Below, piece after piece: positions 10,953-22,577 of a stretch of DNA of 64,000 nucleotides (the stretch's first letter is position 1; each line of letters begins with the position of its first letter). The notes beneath the pieces are model-generated. The model searched no databases. It saw only the letters and a list, made by a program, of their open reading frames with translations, and was not told where the DNA came from. The stretch comes from Adiantum capillus-veneris (lineage: Eukaryota; Streptophyta; Polypodiopsida; Polypodiales; Pteridaceae). The stretch lies in NCBI GenBank assembly GCA_014529385.2, contig CM043971.1, positions 32,379,709 to 32,443,708 of the forward strand, in the 5' to 3' direction. The position numbers were made by a program, and so were the translations under genes.

Positions 10953-11422
10953 CGTGTTCGCACAGCGGAGGTAGAACCCCAGCCGCTCATCAGCAATTTT
11001 GTCGCATTCGGGTGATTGCTCCCAGCACAAAGGAGCTTTTGTCGAGACAAGCTGGGGTAGCCAGCTTGTTTTCCAACTCTGCCGATTTTGACAGAGTTGA
11101 GCCTCCCAACACAACACAAGAAGATTTAGAAATTTTCTCATGTAGGAAAACGGCGTCTTTTCCAGTGTTTTTCATACAATGAATAACATCATGAGCTTCT
11201 GCTCTAGAGGCATTGCATACTTAGCTAGGTACGATTGGGGGCAGGGGACCGCCGGCCCGGTGCCCCCACTCGTACCTAGCTAGGTATGCGGTGCCTCCCT
11301 CATAGAAGCTCATGATGTTGAGGTAAGTCGCAATGTGGGAATTAAAGTGAGAATTTGTTCAAAACTTCTTGTGCAAGCCGAAAACGGGCTGGGGTTCCGC
11401 ACACCCTCCCGTGCGGATCCGC
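10953..11422. repeat. Large imperfect inverted repeat (MITE-like)
   Basis: The left end (about 10960-10984) ends in GAACCCCAGCC. The right end (about 11386-11416) begins GGCTGGGGTTC. Both carry matching CGCAC and GAGG words beyond, so the block has diverged terminal inverted repeats. It encloses the much better hairpin at 11185-11319. No target duplication was resolved. Confidence 0.45.
11185..11319 (+). ncRNA. Long near-perfect hairpin, candidate small-RNA precursor
   Basis: The 59-nt arms 11185-11243-plus and 11261-11319 are complementary except for one 7-nt internal loop and about four single mismatches, around a short GC-rich loop (GGGACCGCCGGCCC). The ends pair as AACATCATGAGCTTCT with its complement, and the inner part as TAGCTAGGTACGA. 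Arm length and mismatch spacing resemble a plant miRNA precursor. The enclosing inverted repeat instead suggests a MITE. I recognise no known mature miRNA. Confidence 0.4.
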
Positions 11423-11701
11423 TCTTATGGATGCCCATTTTTGTGAGTTGCGTGTGCGGGGTTATGAGGTTGTATTAGGCAGTGATCACGTGAAGCATTG
11501 TTATCAACTAATTTATTAAATGACTATGTGTCATGCATGGTCACGTGTGCACCAATAAATTGTTGTATATTAGGTGGTGGTCACACTAGGCGTAGTTATG
11601 CGGAACTCGGACAATAGCTATGCCTTTGTCATAAAGCTAGTGAGCTTGCATAGACAAACACATTCCCTTTTGCAACTATGTTGTTACTGGCATAGTTGGA
11701 C

Positions 11702-11904
11702 AACTATGGAAGGGGCACCATTAAGGCCCTTAGGGACTGTTCCCATGGTCCATATGATGGGTTGGCCACCTTTATCCGGCTGGGATGCTCCACCTTTATC
11801 CGGCTGGGATGCTCCACCTCACGGAGTTGGGTGTGTGAGTTGTAATTTCAAGTTCCTACTCTCTCAAAAAAAAAAAAAAAAAACTATGGAAGGGGCACCA
11901 TTAA
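11702..11904 (+). mobile_element. Short poly(A) retroposon with 23-bp target duplication
   Basis: The same 23 bases, containing ATGGAAGGGGCACCATTAA, occur at 11702-11724 and 11882-11904. Between them is a body of about 157 bp ending in an 18-base A run. Long direct flanking repeats plus a 3' poly(A) are the signature of LINE-driven retroposition. The body holds a tandem 25-bp repeat (CCACCTTTATCCGGCTGGGA, twice) and no clear tRNA A/B boxes, so it is either an unusual SINE or a retrocopied transcript fragment. The duplication is essentially perfect, implying a recent event. Confidence 0.75.
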
Positions 11905-12054
11905 AAGTGAACCTCCACTTTTGTTGTATGAAGGGAGCACTTCTTTCTTTCTCTTTCCCAGAAGTGGATGCAGCCTCACCTCTTTCACACATTCCAATTG
12001 ATTGCATGTACCATATCTCTCCTCTCTTTACGGCATCACCAGCTTATCTCAAGT

Positions 12055-12218
12055 GAATGGCCTTACGCGATCCTAATATTTATTTTGGCTTTAGGTATTT
12101 ATTTTACTTATTTTTCAAAGTGGTTAGGGTGATTTGCCAAAGATAGTATATAAGCAAAATTCATTGCCAAGTTGGTTGGTTCCCCTCTCTCTCTCTCTCT
12201 CTCTCCTCCCCCCCCCCT

Positions 12219-12249
<31 letters not shown>

Positions 12250-12285
12250 CCCCATTGCTTTGCATTTTCGTATCGGCAACTTTGA
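12055..12285 (+). repeat. LTR-like direct repeat, left copy
   Basis: Matches 13716-13945. Shared features are ATTTATTTTGGCTTTAG, a TATATAAGC TATA-like box, TTCATTGCC-AGTTGGTTGGTTC, a CT-rich stretch and ATTGCT-TGC. The TATA box and CT-rich leader resemble an LTR U3/R region, but TG...CA ends and target duplications were not seen. Confidence 0.5.
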
Positions 12286-13715
12286 GAAGGTATTAAAGAT
12301 TTATGTTTGGTGATTGTGAGAGAGGGCAGCACAGCCAGGAGAAGGATGTCCTCATGTGGATAGTTTGAAGGCCGTTCTTGTGAACAAGTAGACAAATTAG
12401 CATTTTTGAATGAGGTGCCTATAGGAAGCTCCATCGACGGTGTTTTTAAATGCCAGCAGGCGGAAGTCTTGGTGTGCAACTTTTTTGTCACATTATCGTT
12501 GCGTTTTGATACGATATGCTACTCGATGATGTCACGTGCTTCGACAACGTTTTGAGACGTCGTACCCAGAGAAGGAACTCTTGGGAGACATTGCCATTGA
12601 CAACAGTTTGGAGATAGCTCCCTCGAGGAGATTGTTTCATGTGGTTTGAGATGCGTGTTGGAATGCAGTTTGTTTTGGGCTCAAAAGGAACACAATTTTT
12701 AGGCCTTCTATGATGGCCAATACTTGCTGCCCCAACGCGGATGTTTTGAAGTGCTACAATTATGGAGCTTCTTAGAGCTTGTTCCCTTGGAGGTTCGGTC
12801 TTGAATGACCAACACCAACAAATGGCTATGGCAAGTGAATCGGCTAGTACTCAATTAGTGGCCTCGGCACGACCTAAGTTCCCAAGCTATCTGGCAACCC
12901 ATTTTCATCGAAATTGTAACGCCAAGGCAAGGTTCGAATCTTGCAAAAGAGCAAAGTCTAAGGCAAGCTTAACTACGATGGTACGTCAAATGTTCAGTTA
13001 GCTACCTTGGTACCTGCGAGGTCCAAGAGCTGTTGTTTTAAATCGGAGAAGATGCTTTTCTTGGCTCGAGAATGTGAAGGCAATGGCAAATGCAAGAGCT
13101 CGCAAGAGGCAAAGGAAAGCTTGACAGAGAAAAACAATGATAAAGATTTGACTTGGGAGATTGGCATGGCACACATGGTGATGGCCATAGTGGCAACGTT
13201 TCCAGATTGCTAGCTAAGTGATCATTGCCGCAACTAGCTTCAGCCAAAGAGAGGCTTGTGAGTGGTGGAGGGGCAAACTGTGCTCCCTACAAATGATTTG
13301 GACCCATGTGTTGGAATTCAAGTTATCAATGTTTGAACCCATAAGTTAGAGTTCAAGGCACATGCATCTGGCAAGGAACCAATTTGACATGTACAAAACA
13401 CTATGGATGTGTGTGCCAATCCATTGTTGTTGGACGGATTATGAACATGATGTGTTCCAAAAGTTTTTAGAAAAGTTTGGATGTGATGTGTTCACAGTTC
13501 ATGAATGGGGATTCTTGAACGTAGTTTGATCTACGTTTCAATGTTCGCATGTTTCTAAGGTGAGACATTCATGGTAGCTAAACCGGGGTATATCCAATAG
13601 TCCAAGGCCTTGTGCTACGGTATCCATGTTGGCTTCTTCATCAACTTAATCTTCCTACATATGTTCACTATGAGATGTAGAGAGTGTGTTAAAGTTATAG
13701 CATCTCAAATGACTA
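12286..13715 (+). other. Internal segment between LTR-like repeats
   Basis: No reverse transcriptase or gag motif recognised. The only sizeable plus-strand frames (12762-13001 and 13007-13213) resemble nothing I know. If the flanking repeats are LTRs, this would be the inside of a small non-autonomous (TRIM/LARD-type) element. Confidence 0.3.
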
Positions 13716-13945
13716 GCCTAATGTGATCCCAATATTTATTTTGGCTTTAGTTATTTATTTTACTTATTTGTCAAAGATTTGGGTAGGGAAATTTGCCAAA
13801 GCCAATATATAAGCAACACATAGTCCCCATTGTATAATCACTAATTCATTGCCGAGTTGGTTGGTTCAACTCTCTCTCTCTCTCTCCCTCTCTCTCCTTA
13901 TTGCTCTATGCTTTTGCATCGTCGACTTTGATAGTTATAATATTG
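13716..13945 (+). repeat. LTR-like direct repeat, right copy
   Basis: Second copy of the repeat at 12055-12285. It carries about 30 extra bases (ATAGTCCCCATTGTATAATCACTAA region) after the TATA-like box and is otherwise collinear, with moderate divergence. Confidence 0.5.
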
Positions 13946-14396
13946 TTGTTGCTTCGCATGACCATGATACTAAACATAGTCTCTTGTGTAGAAATTTGTA
14001 GGGCACATGTGCCCTTAGCTATCTAGGACGCATTCTTGAGGCATGCATGATCACATCCTAATTGTGCATGTCTTTTTGTATCTGTGGTGATTTTGGCATA
14101 GTTGCACCAATTATATCCCTAATTAATGAGCCCCAAGTGACGCGACAGGTTGAGCAAGCAAAAGGATTGTTCTAGCACCATGTGAGCAATCATCATCTAG
14201 GAAGTGCAATCGATTTAGGGAGAGACTCGAAGAGCAAAACAAGACTTCATGTGGTAAAAAAAAAAAGGTTTTGACAATCGTCTCACCTATGAATTGTTAC
14301 AATCTTTTTTTTAATTTGTTTTAAAGGGAATCAAAGGCGATACTCTTTGAGTGAGTTGAGAGGAAGAAAGGTGAATACCTTTTACTTTTACTTATC

Positions 14397-14800
14397 TTTT
14401 TTTTTCCAACTCACAATGGTGAGTGGATTATATTGAAGTTCTTGCCATGCTCGTGACGAGCCATGACATTATCACAAGACCATAGATACATCGGCTGAGA
14501 GGGAAGCCACCGTGGAGGGGCCATGTCCTTATTCGCCAGTTACTACTTAAAATACCTCCTTGTGTTGGCGGCACTCAAAGCTTGGGCTATGCTTACCTTA
14601 TTGTAATCGGTCATCTGGTTTTTTGTCGAATGTATCTCCTCGGGTTTTTTGGCTTTCTTGTAAAAAGCCCGGCTTGATGGACTTGTTTATGGGTGTGGAT
14701 GGATGCCTTGGCTCGCTATGAGTAGGGCTTGTCTTGCAATTCTTTTTGGTTTTTAATTTATTTCCACTCACAGTTTGTGAGTTATATATATATATATATA
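14397..14800 (-). mobile_element. LINE 3'-end fragments with terminal stem-loop
   Basis: The plus strand has a T run (14397-14406) followed by ACTCACAATGGTGAGT and GGATTATATTGAAG-TTCTTGCCATGCTCGTG-CGAGCCATGACAT. The last part matches the LINE relic at 16470-16550. Read on the minus strand this is a LINE 3' untranslated end: a short stem-loop, then poly(A). A second stem-loop (14766-14782) lies about 355 bp away, next to T- and AT-rich sequence, suggesting two stacked 5'-truncated insertions. Confidence 0.5.
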
Positions 14801-14806
14801 TATATC
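14785..14806. repeat. (AT)n microsatellite
   Basis: TATATA run directly following the second LINE-type stem-loop. Confidence 0.8.
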
Positions 14807-14889
14807 TTAAGTTATCATTTGAAGAAACTAATGCATCTCATTTTGTGGTGTCTTAGGGAAATTGGCTTAGTTGAAAAGGCCAAAGGGAA

Positions 14890-16075
14890 AGAGGGCACTT
14901 GGAGGAGAGAGAGAGAGAACAAGAGAGAGGGAGATTTTTATGGACGTCCATAAAGGCGAGAGCAAAGAGAGAGAGAGCGACAACGATATTCAGGTTTAAT
15001 TAATTAATGGATATAGAGTTGTAGCGAGAAACGGAAAGGGAGGTTTGGTGTGGACGTGGCAAGAAGCTAGGCAAGGAAGGATGGAGACTACACTAGTGCC
15101 ATGGAGCCAGTGTTCGGGAAAAATGTGTCTTAGCTTATTATCGTGCCGTTTTGAATTTCAAAAATGTCGGGCGAGGGCAAGGGAAAAAGAAGAAATTTCG
15201 TCCCAAAATAGAAAAAAATAGTGTGAAAACCCAAAAAAATAGCTTGATTTGCTAAAATTTCCTCTTGGAAAATTCAAGGAAAGGAATCTTGTTTGTTTGA
15301 ACACTGCATGGGGCTCGCGCAGCAGAGGGCACATGGAAGAGAGAGAGGGAGAGACATGCCATGTATCGAGACGAGGGCGGAGAGAGATCTTTTGGCTTGA
15401 GGAGTACGCGGACATAGAGAGAGTGACGAATGCAGGGAAGAAACCCCTCGAGGTCGGCAAGCGCCAAGACAGGGCCCGATGTGTGGATGCATGTGTGTAT
15501 TACAGGTAGCCCCAGCCTGCTGTGTTTCTTGATAGTGCTTGATGGGAAGTGGCAAGAGCAAGAATGGGGCCGCAGGGCATACGAGGCGAGGCGAAGGTGC
15601 TCAGAACATGTGTGCAGTTATAAGGTATGTTGGAATGCGTTGTGATGCACGGCAAGCATCAGACAGGAGAAAGAGACCGAGGAAGTACGACCACAAACTG
15701 TGGACAATAGCTGTAGGGTTTTTGGCAGGATGCAGGGGCGAGAGCATGCACATGGGAGAGATCACAGGGTCGGAGCTCAGACGCGAAGGGGGAGACATGT
15801 GAACGGGCAACGTAATGGGGCCATTGGGGCAGGTGGTGAGGAGGGTTACCTGCAAGGGACGTAATGGGGACATTGGGGAAGGTGGCGAGGAGGGTTTCTC
15901 CTTGCAGGCGACTGCTAACGATTGCAGGAGGAGGAGACAAAGATGGACCAGGGGGCACAGGGAGCAAAGGTCGTAGGAGTCCTAGTCAGAGAGAAAAGGG
16001 GGGGAGAGGGGGATCGCTTGCGATGAATATCCAAAAAGCTTCAATTAATTTTGGATACTGACACAATCAATTACA
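14890..16075. other. GA/GC-rich segment without a recognised gene
   Basis: GA-rich purine tracts, long but overlapping open frames in several frames (a base-composition effect), and a tandem repeat at 15810-15909. I see no domain. The AAATTTCGTCCCAAAATAG-type sequence near 15195 recalls LTR leader regions, but no element could be defined. Confidence 0.35.
15810..15909. repeat. 50-bp tandem duplication
   Basis: Two units share ACGTAATGGGG-CATTGGGG-AGGTGG-GAGGAGGGTT. They begin at about 15810 and 15859, with a few substitutions. Confidence 0.75.
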
Positions 16076-16449
16076 TATGAAAACAATTAAGAGGTATTTC
16101 TAATTCAAAAAAATTAAAAGGTATTCCTAATTCAAAGATTCCTTCAACAACAACAAACAGGATGTGCTAGTCTATAACATGTAGCAATGGGCAATGACGA
16201 AGCACATAGATTGGCAACAGTATTAGTTGTGAAGGATGGAGAGAGAGAGAGAGAAGAAAACACTAAAGGGAATATAAAGGAGAAAAAAAACACCTCTTCG
16301 TATGGACACAAAAGTTCTTTTAACTTTCCACCTTAGTATGTCTTTTCATTTCCAAAACTCACCCTTCAATTATACATTTAATATATTTTGAAAGAATTTT
16401 TATTTTTCTAAGATTAGAGAGACCTAATTGTTGATTTTCCCTTCAATGT

Positions 16450-17045
16450 TTTTTTTTTCTTTAATAGCAAAACTCACAATTGTGAGTGAATTATATTGAT
16501 CATCCCAAAAAATTACAAGAACTTGCCATGCTCGTGCCGAGCCATGACATCATCCAGAGACCGTAATTACATCGGCTATCTAGGGAGCCACCCCTAACGA
16601 CCTGCCCCCTTGCCCTTGATACAGAAGGTTAATTAGCAGATAACAAGGCATATGTAATCCTAGACCAATCATCCGAGTTTTGCATGCGTCTGAGCGTCCA
16701 TATTAGCACTCTGCTTTCGTGTATAATTTCTGCGAAGCTTGCCACCTCAGAAACTCCTTCAAACACACGGAGGTTCCTTGTCTTCCATACATTATGTAAG
16801 AAGAAGTACCTGATAATTTGAGTATAGACGAGGAGGGCAGAGACTACCCAAATTCTTACCTCCAAGGAGTAAATCAGTCTTGAAAAAACCAATTTTCCAT
16901 GTTCTTTGTACCCAATTGCATATTTTTCTTGTGAGGCCTCTGATAGCTGGGCATTCCATAAATAGCTGGTCATGTTGGTTAGTCCATTTGTCTGCTCTAG
17001 CCTTTTGTATGAGGGGATGCATATTGTTGTCACAAGGGCCATTGT
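16450..17045 (-). pseudogene. LINE (non-LTR) C-terminal relic with zf-RVT-like domain
   Basis: Minus-strand frames at 16792-17022 and 16629-17042 carry DQLFMECPAIRGL, matching the HLF-ECP core of the zinc-binding domain that follows RT in plant LINEs. After it comes HNVWKTRNLRVFEG, the usual W-xRN--F motif. Downstream on the minus strand are a 3' untranslated part, the terminal stem-loop ACTCACAATTGTGAGT (16471-16486) and a poly(A) tract (T run at 16450-16459). The RT and endonuclease are missing (5' truncation), and the coding part is frameshifted. Confidence 0.6.
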
Positions 17046-17574
17046 TATGATATCATCTTGAATATTCTACTATCACTCACAAAGAATTTTGGGGGAGGCA
17101 ACTCTTTATTCATTGCTTTGTGTATCCTCACTAGATGTCTATGTATATTGTCATCTATCTACCATATGAGGTGTGTACCCTTTGCCATTTGGAGACTTAT
17201 CTTTATCACCTAACAAACGCCACTTGTACGGGTCTCGGATTCCCGCTTCAAATAGGTCCCATGATTGTCTTTATTTCTAGGTAAAACTCCCCACAATCAA
17301 TTCAAACTCTAGCCACTTCAAATCCTTTATGGAAGTCTCTTAATTATACCCACATTGGCAAGGAGCACATGCATCAAGTTACTAGTTAATCAGATCAGTG
17401 TGTTGGCATTATCTTGGTCAATTTTCTTTAGTGTTTGCATGCATAGTCAAGTATTGATTGAGCCATCGTAATGCATTATGATTGCCACCTTGACTTACAG
17501 ACTATAACTCCTGAAAAGCCATTTTGTTTCTCTTCCTTAATTTTCCTTAAATTTTATGTCTACCTTCCCCCTAT

Positions 17575-17576
<2 letters not shown>
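17046..17576. other. No confident feature
   Basis: May contain further diverged LINE sequence upstream of the relic at 16450-17045. No motif could be confirmed. Confidence 0.3.
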
Positions 17577-17628
<52 letters not shown>

Positions 17629-17629
17629 T
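17577..17629. repeat. (CT)n-(CA)n microsatellite
   Basis: CT run followed directly by a CA run. The CA part is positionally equivalent to the CA run before the right-hand copy of the large direct repeat (32676-32750). Confidence 0.85.
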
Positions 17630-17631
17630 AG

Positions 17632-19018
17632 TTTTTTTTCTTAGTTTTTTCACCCACGGTTGGCAAAATAAACACCTGCCTAGTCAAAAAGTTTTTTTCA
17701 GTTATAAACACTACACTAGCATAGGGCCCAATCCTGCATGCGGCATTACCCTTGAAGGGGTTGCTTAGCATATCGAGTCGAGTTAATATAACTCTATCCG
17801 TGATTTGATATTTTGGCTCGCTAACCTAGGACATTATGGCCCATATTTGGGCGTTAACTCATCACGTTTGAAAGTTTTTCTCTCTGCACTAGGAATTCTA
17901 AGTCGTCTTCACGCTGTTTACTCTCTACCACTACCCCCTCCTCTACCTTGATTCCATGGCGGCTGCCACTAGCAACCGTATGCCTTGGTGATAAGTGGAT
18001 GTGAACGTGATTCACCTTGCTAGCTCTACTCATTCCATCAGATGAAGACTTATCAATATATAAACAAGATGACGGATGCTTCATACCCCTCACTTAGCCT
18101 TGACTATGTGTTTGAGTTTATATGGAAAGAGAAGATTTCAAGGCTGTCTCTGGTCGATCTCTCACTTAGTGGAACATAAAGGAGCTTCACAGATCTGTAC
18201 TCTGCATAATCTACCTCTCTCTTTCTGTACACTCTGCAATGAAAATGGTTTTCTACAAAAGCATCTACTTGCCCGTTGGGCTCTCGTGCTGTTTTAATTC
18301 GGGTTTTTTTACTACATAAACTAAAAGTTTCTTTTACACATGATGCTGAGCTGACTGTTTTGCTACATGAAAAGCTGATGTATATAATGGTAATTTTTTT
18401 GCTGGTTATTTGATCTTCGGGCTGGTTTACTGCATCATACTCTGTTTTTGCTTTAAGTCTAACGGGTAAAATGGGGCTCTGCATGATTTAATGTTGTTTT
18501 TATGGCTCACAAGCCTTGTGATAACACACCTTGGCCTTTTTTACTAATTGCCCTGCATAGCAAGGTAAAGGTGACCCTCGTTTGAGCAAAATTTTTATTT
18601 TGCCTCGCATATGGTATACTGCACTGGTTTTACTTTAAATAATGGCTTATGTTTTGACACCTATTGCTCGTGCTTGGCCTTGGAGATTATTGGCCGCTAG
18701 TGAATTCATATTGGTAACCAATATGTGTTTGGATTACTTTTGGGCTTTGTATTAGTTATCTTGATACTGCTCTTTTTTGGAAAAGATATGGCTCGTGTTT
18801 ATGGGGCAAAAAGGGGGGATACCCTATATGATGTCACGCAAGGCAATAGAAACTCTGCACGGTTTTTTTAGTTAAGAACATTGTATGGTCTGCCCAAAAG
18901 GGGCACTAGTAGCATTGAAATGTTTTCTGGCGAGTTTTTTACTAATGGTATCGCTATCCTAACTAGACTGCACGTTTAGCATTTTTGGTTTTGTTACCGC
19001 ATACTAAGAGCTGTCGTT

Positions 19019-19103
<85 letters not shown>

Positions 19104-19955
19104 TTTGAGGCCCGTATGGTTTGTTTTTTAACTCCTAATGGCTATTGTTTGGTGCGGAATGTGATAGATATTGTATAGTTTTTTCATACATGTATAAGTG
19201 AGTCTTATTAAAGATTTTTGTTCAAGAAGGAGGTTAAAGGAAATCACAATCATTTGATCAGGATTGATAAATTCTTGGGCTATTTGTTTGTAAGATCCTG
19301 TAGTAGGGAAGGACATAAAATTTGGGCCTGATTTTGGGATAAATACACTTGGATCGGAAGAGGTAGTGGCCTTCCAATCAGAATGCTATGTATGTTAATA
19401 TGCTATATAAGATCTTAATAAAATTGGATAATATAAAAACCATATCCATTAAAACTATATTAATTCATTGTTATCCTAAAGGAGTGATGATCTTTGGATG
19501 ACTTGCCCTAAAATTAACTTAAAAAGAACAAAAATACACCTTTTTAGCAAAACTGATCACTTTGGATGACGGTCTAGGTTAAAAAGGTTGTAAGTTGGAC
19601 ATGTATAACAACTGATATAGTCCATTGGTACTTGTAATACGCATTCAAGGTTAACGGAATTGTTGGCTTGTTTGAATAAATGCAGGTGAGGACATTATCC
19701 TTTCTTGGAATCTCTTTGGTTTTGCTGTCATATTCATCCTTCATATATCAAACTAATCCCACTTTTTGAAGCAGACATTACAAATGTTCCTTCTTATTAT
19801 GTTGCTAAAATGAGACCTCATTTTTATTGCAATGTACAAAAATAATTCTAAGACTGAGTTGTTTTTGTGCTACCCTTGGTCACTTGTTCAAAGCCAGCTA
19901 TCTTTTGAACTTTATGCTTCTTTTGTGATGTATTTAAGTAACAGCTCCACACACG
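17632..19955 (+). mobile_element. Large terminal direct repeat, left copy (outer element)
   Basis: Collinear with 32751-35108 over about 2.3 kb: starts AGTTTTTTCAC-CACGGTTGGCA, includes CTAACGGGTAAAATGGGGCT, and ends TTCTTTTGTG-TATGTATTTAAGTAA. Identity looks near 90% by eye. It flanks, in direct orientation, a block encoding a Penelope-like reverse transcriptase, so it behaves as a long terminal repeat or the pseudo-LTR of a Penelope-like element. Contains a GA run (19025-19098). No conserved coding frame is shared by both copies. Confidence 0.7.
19025..19098. repeat. (GA)n microsatellite
   Basis: Uninterrupted GA run inside the left large direct repeat. The right copy has TG then GA at the same place (34174-34247). 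Confidence 0.9.
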
Positions 19956-20508
19956 TCCTATTTACAAGGCTTTCCCAGGTTTTGGGAAAGCCAAGACGAT
20001 GGCTTTAGAGACTAATTTGGATTATAGAACTAAGTTAGACGCATTGAAAATAATTCATGTTTTTAGGTTGGCTGGTGCTAGGTGGGTTCTCTTAGCCTAT
20101 AATTATGGATTCCTTCTCACAGCTATCATAGTTCGTGGACTCAGCCGGTTTAAAGGTTGCATGGATATCCAAAACTACTAACCTTGATGTATATACAGTC
20201 TTTCAGGAACACTCACATTACAAATTGACAGCTCGCACGAGAGTTATCCAAGACCCAGAGAAGCATGGGAAAATTTTAGAGCAAATCAGACTGTACTTAA
20301 AGGACCACCCTTCAAAAAATCCCTTTACCCATAAAACAAGGCCTTTTCTTTCTAGAAAGGCCAAAAAATTTATTGCCCCCTATCCTAAGTAATCTCTTTC
20401 TAATCTTACATGTTGTTTATTATACAGGCTATGGCCCTTTCTCAAGGCATAGAGCTATCCTCTGAACCCCTTTCTGTGGCAACTTCCCTTGTCTTAAGAT
20501 GTATTAAC
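19956..20508 (+). pseudogene. Outer element internal region, 5' part, interrupted by the chromovirus
   Basis: Open, protein-like reading in overlapping frames: 19999-20181 (LDALKIIHVFRLAGARWVLL) and 20135-20392 (DPEKHGKILEQIRLYLKDHP, KTRPFLSRKAKKFIAPYPK). The frame then continues towards the TTAAC target site (20504-20508) and resumes after 29424. This would be the amino-terminal, undefined part of the element's protein. No known domain was recognised here. Confidence 0.45.
20504..20508 (+). repeat. Target-site duplication TTAAC (left)
   Basis: TTAAC immediately precedes the 5' LTR (TGTCATAATAAC) and recurs immediately after the 3' LTR at 29420-29424. A 5-bp duplication is the standard product of Ty3/gypsy integrase. 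Confidence 0.9.
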
Positions 20509-22161
<1,653 letters not shown>

Positions 22162-22162
22162 T

Positions 22163-22174
22163 TGGTATCAGAGC
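22163..22174 (+). other. Primer-binding site (tRNA-iMet type)
   Basis: TGGTATCAGAGC one base after the 5' LTR. This is the usual complement to the 3' end of initiator methionine tRNA in plant LTR retrotransposons. Confidence 0.92.
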
Positions 22175-22577
22175 ACAAGGTTTCTCTTTTCTTGCTCAAG
22201 AGGAGAGGTCCTCAAGATAACTATAAATGGTTGGTATTACTAATTGCAATTGAATAAGTAGAATATGGATTTTTCAGCCTTGCAGCGTGCCTGCTTTGTG
22301 CAGATAACAAGGCATTACCATCGAGAGCTATGGTCTTAATAGTAGAGTCCTACGGGGCTTGCCTATACAACTTAACCACTATTGAGCTATTAGAATCTTG
22401 ACAGGAGATGAACTGTTTTGGTGTTGAAAGACCCTCTCTTCTATTCCTTGTAATTAATGATATTCGAGCCATGGTATAGGAGCTTGAGTGCTTTTCTAAA
22501 GGGGTTAAGAGAAGTAGCAACTAGGGCTTGAAGTGCCAAAGTACACCTAAAAAATTTTACACCTAAAAGTTGTTAGA

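Noticed and set aside
15158-15967. Several overlapping 70-100 codon frames on both strands
   Set aside because: Arise from GA/GC-rich composition that lacks stop codons; no domain, and they conflict with one another.
17632-19955. Hammerhead ribozyme in the large terminal repeat
   Set aside because: I looked for CTGATGA with a matching GAAA strand in both repeats and did not find a convincing pair; only GCTGATGTAT-type near misses.
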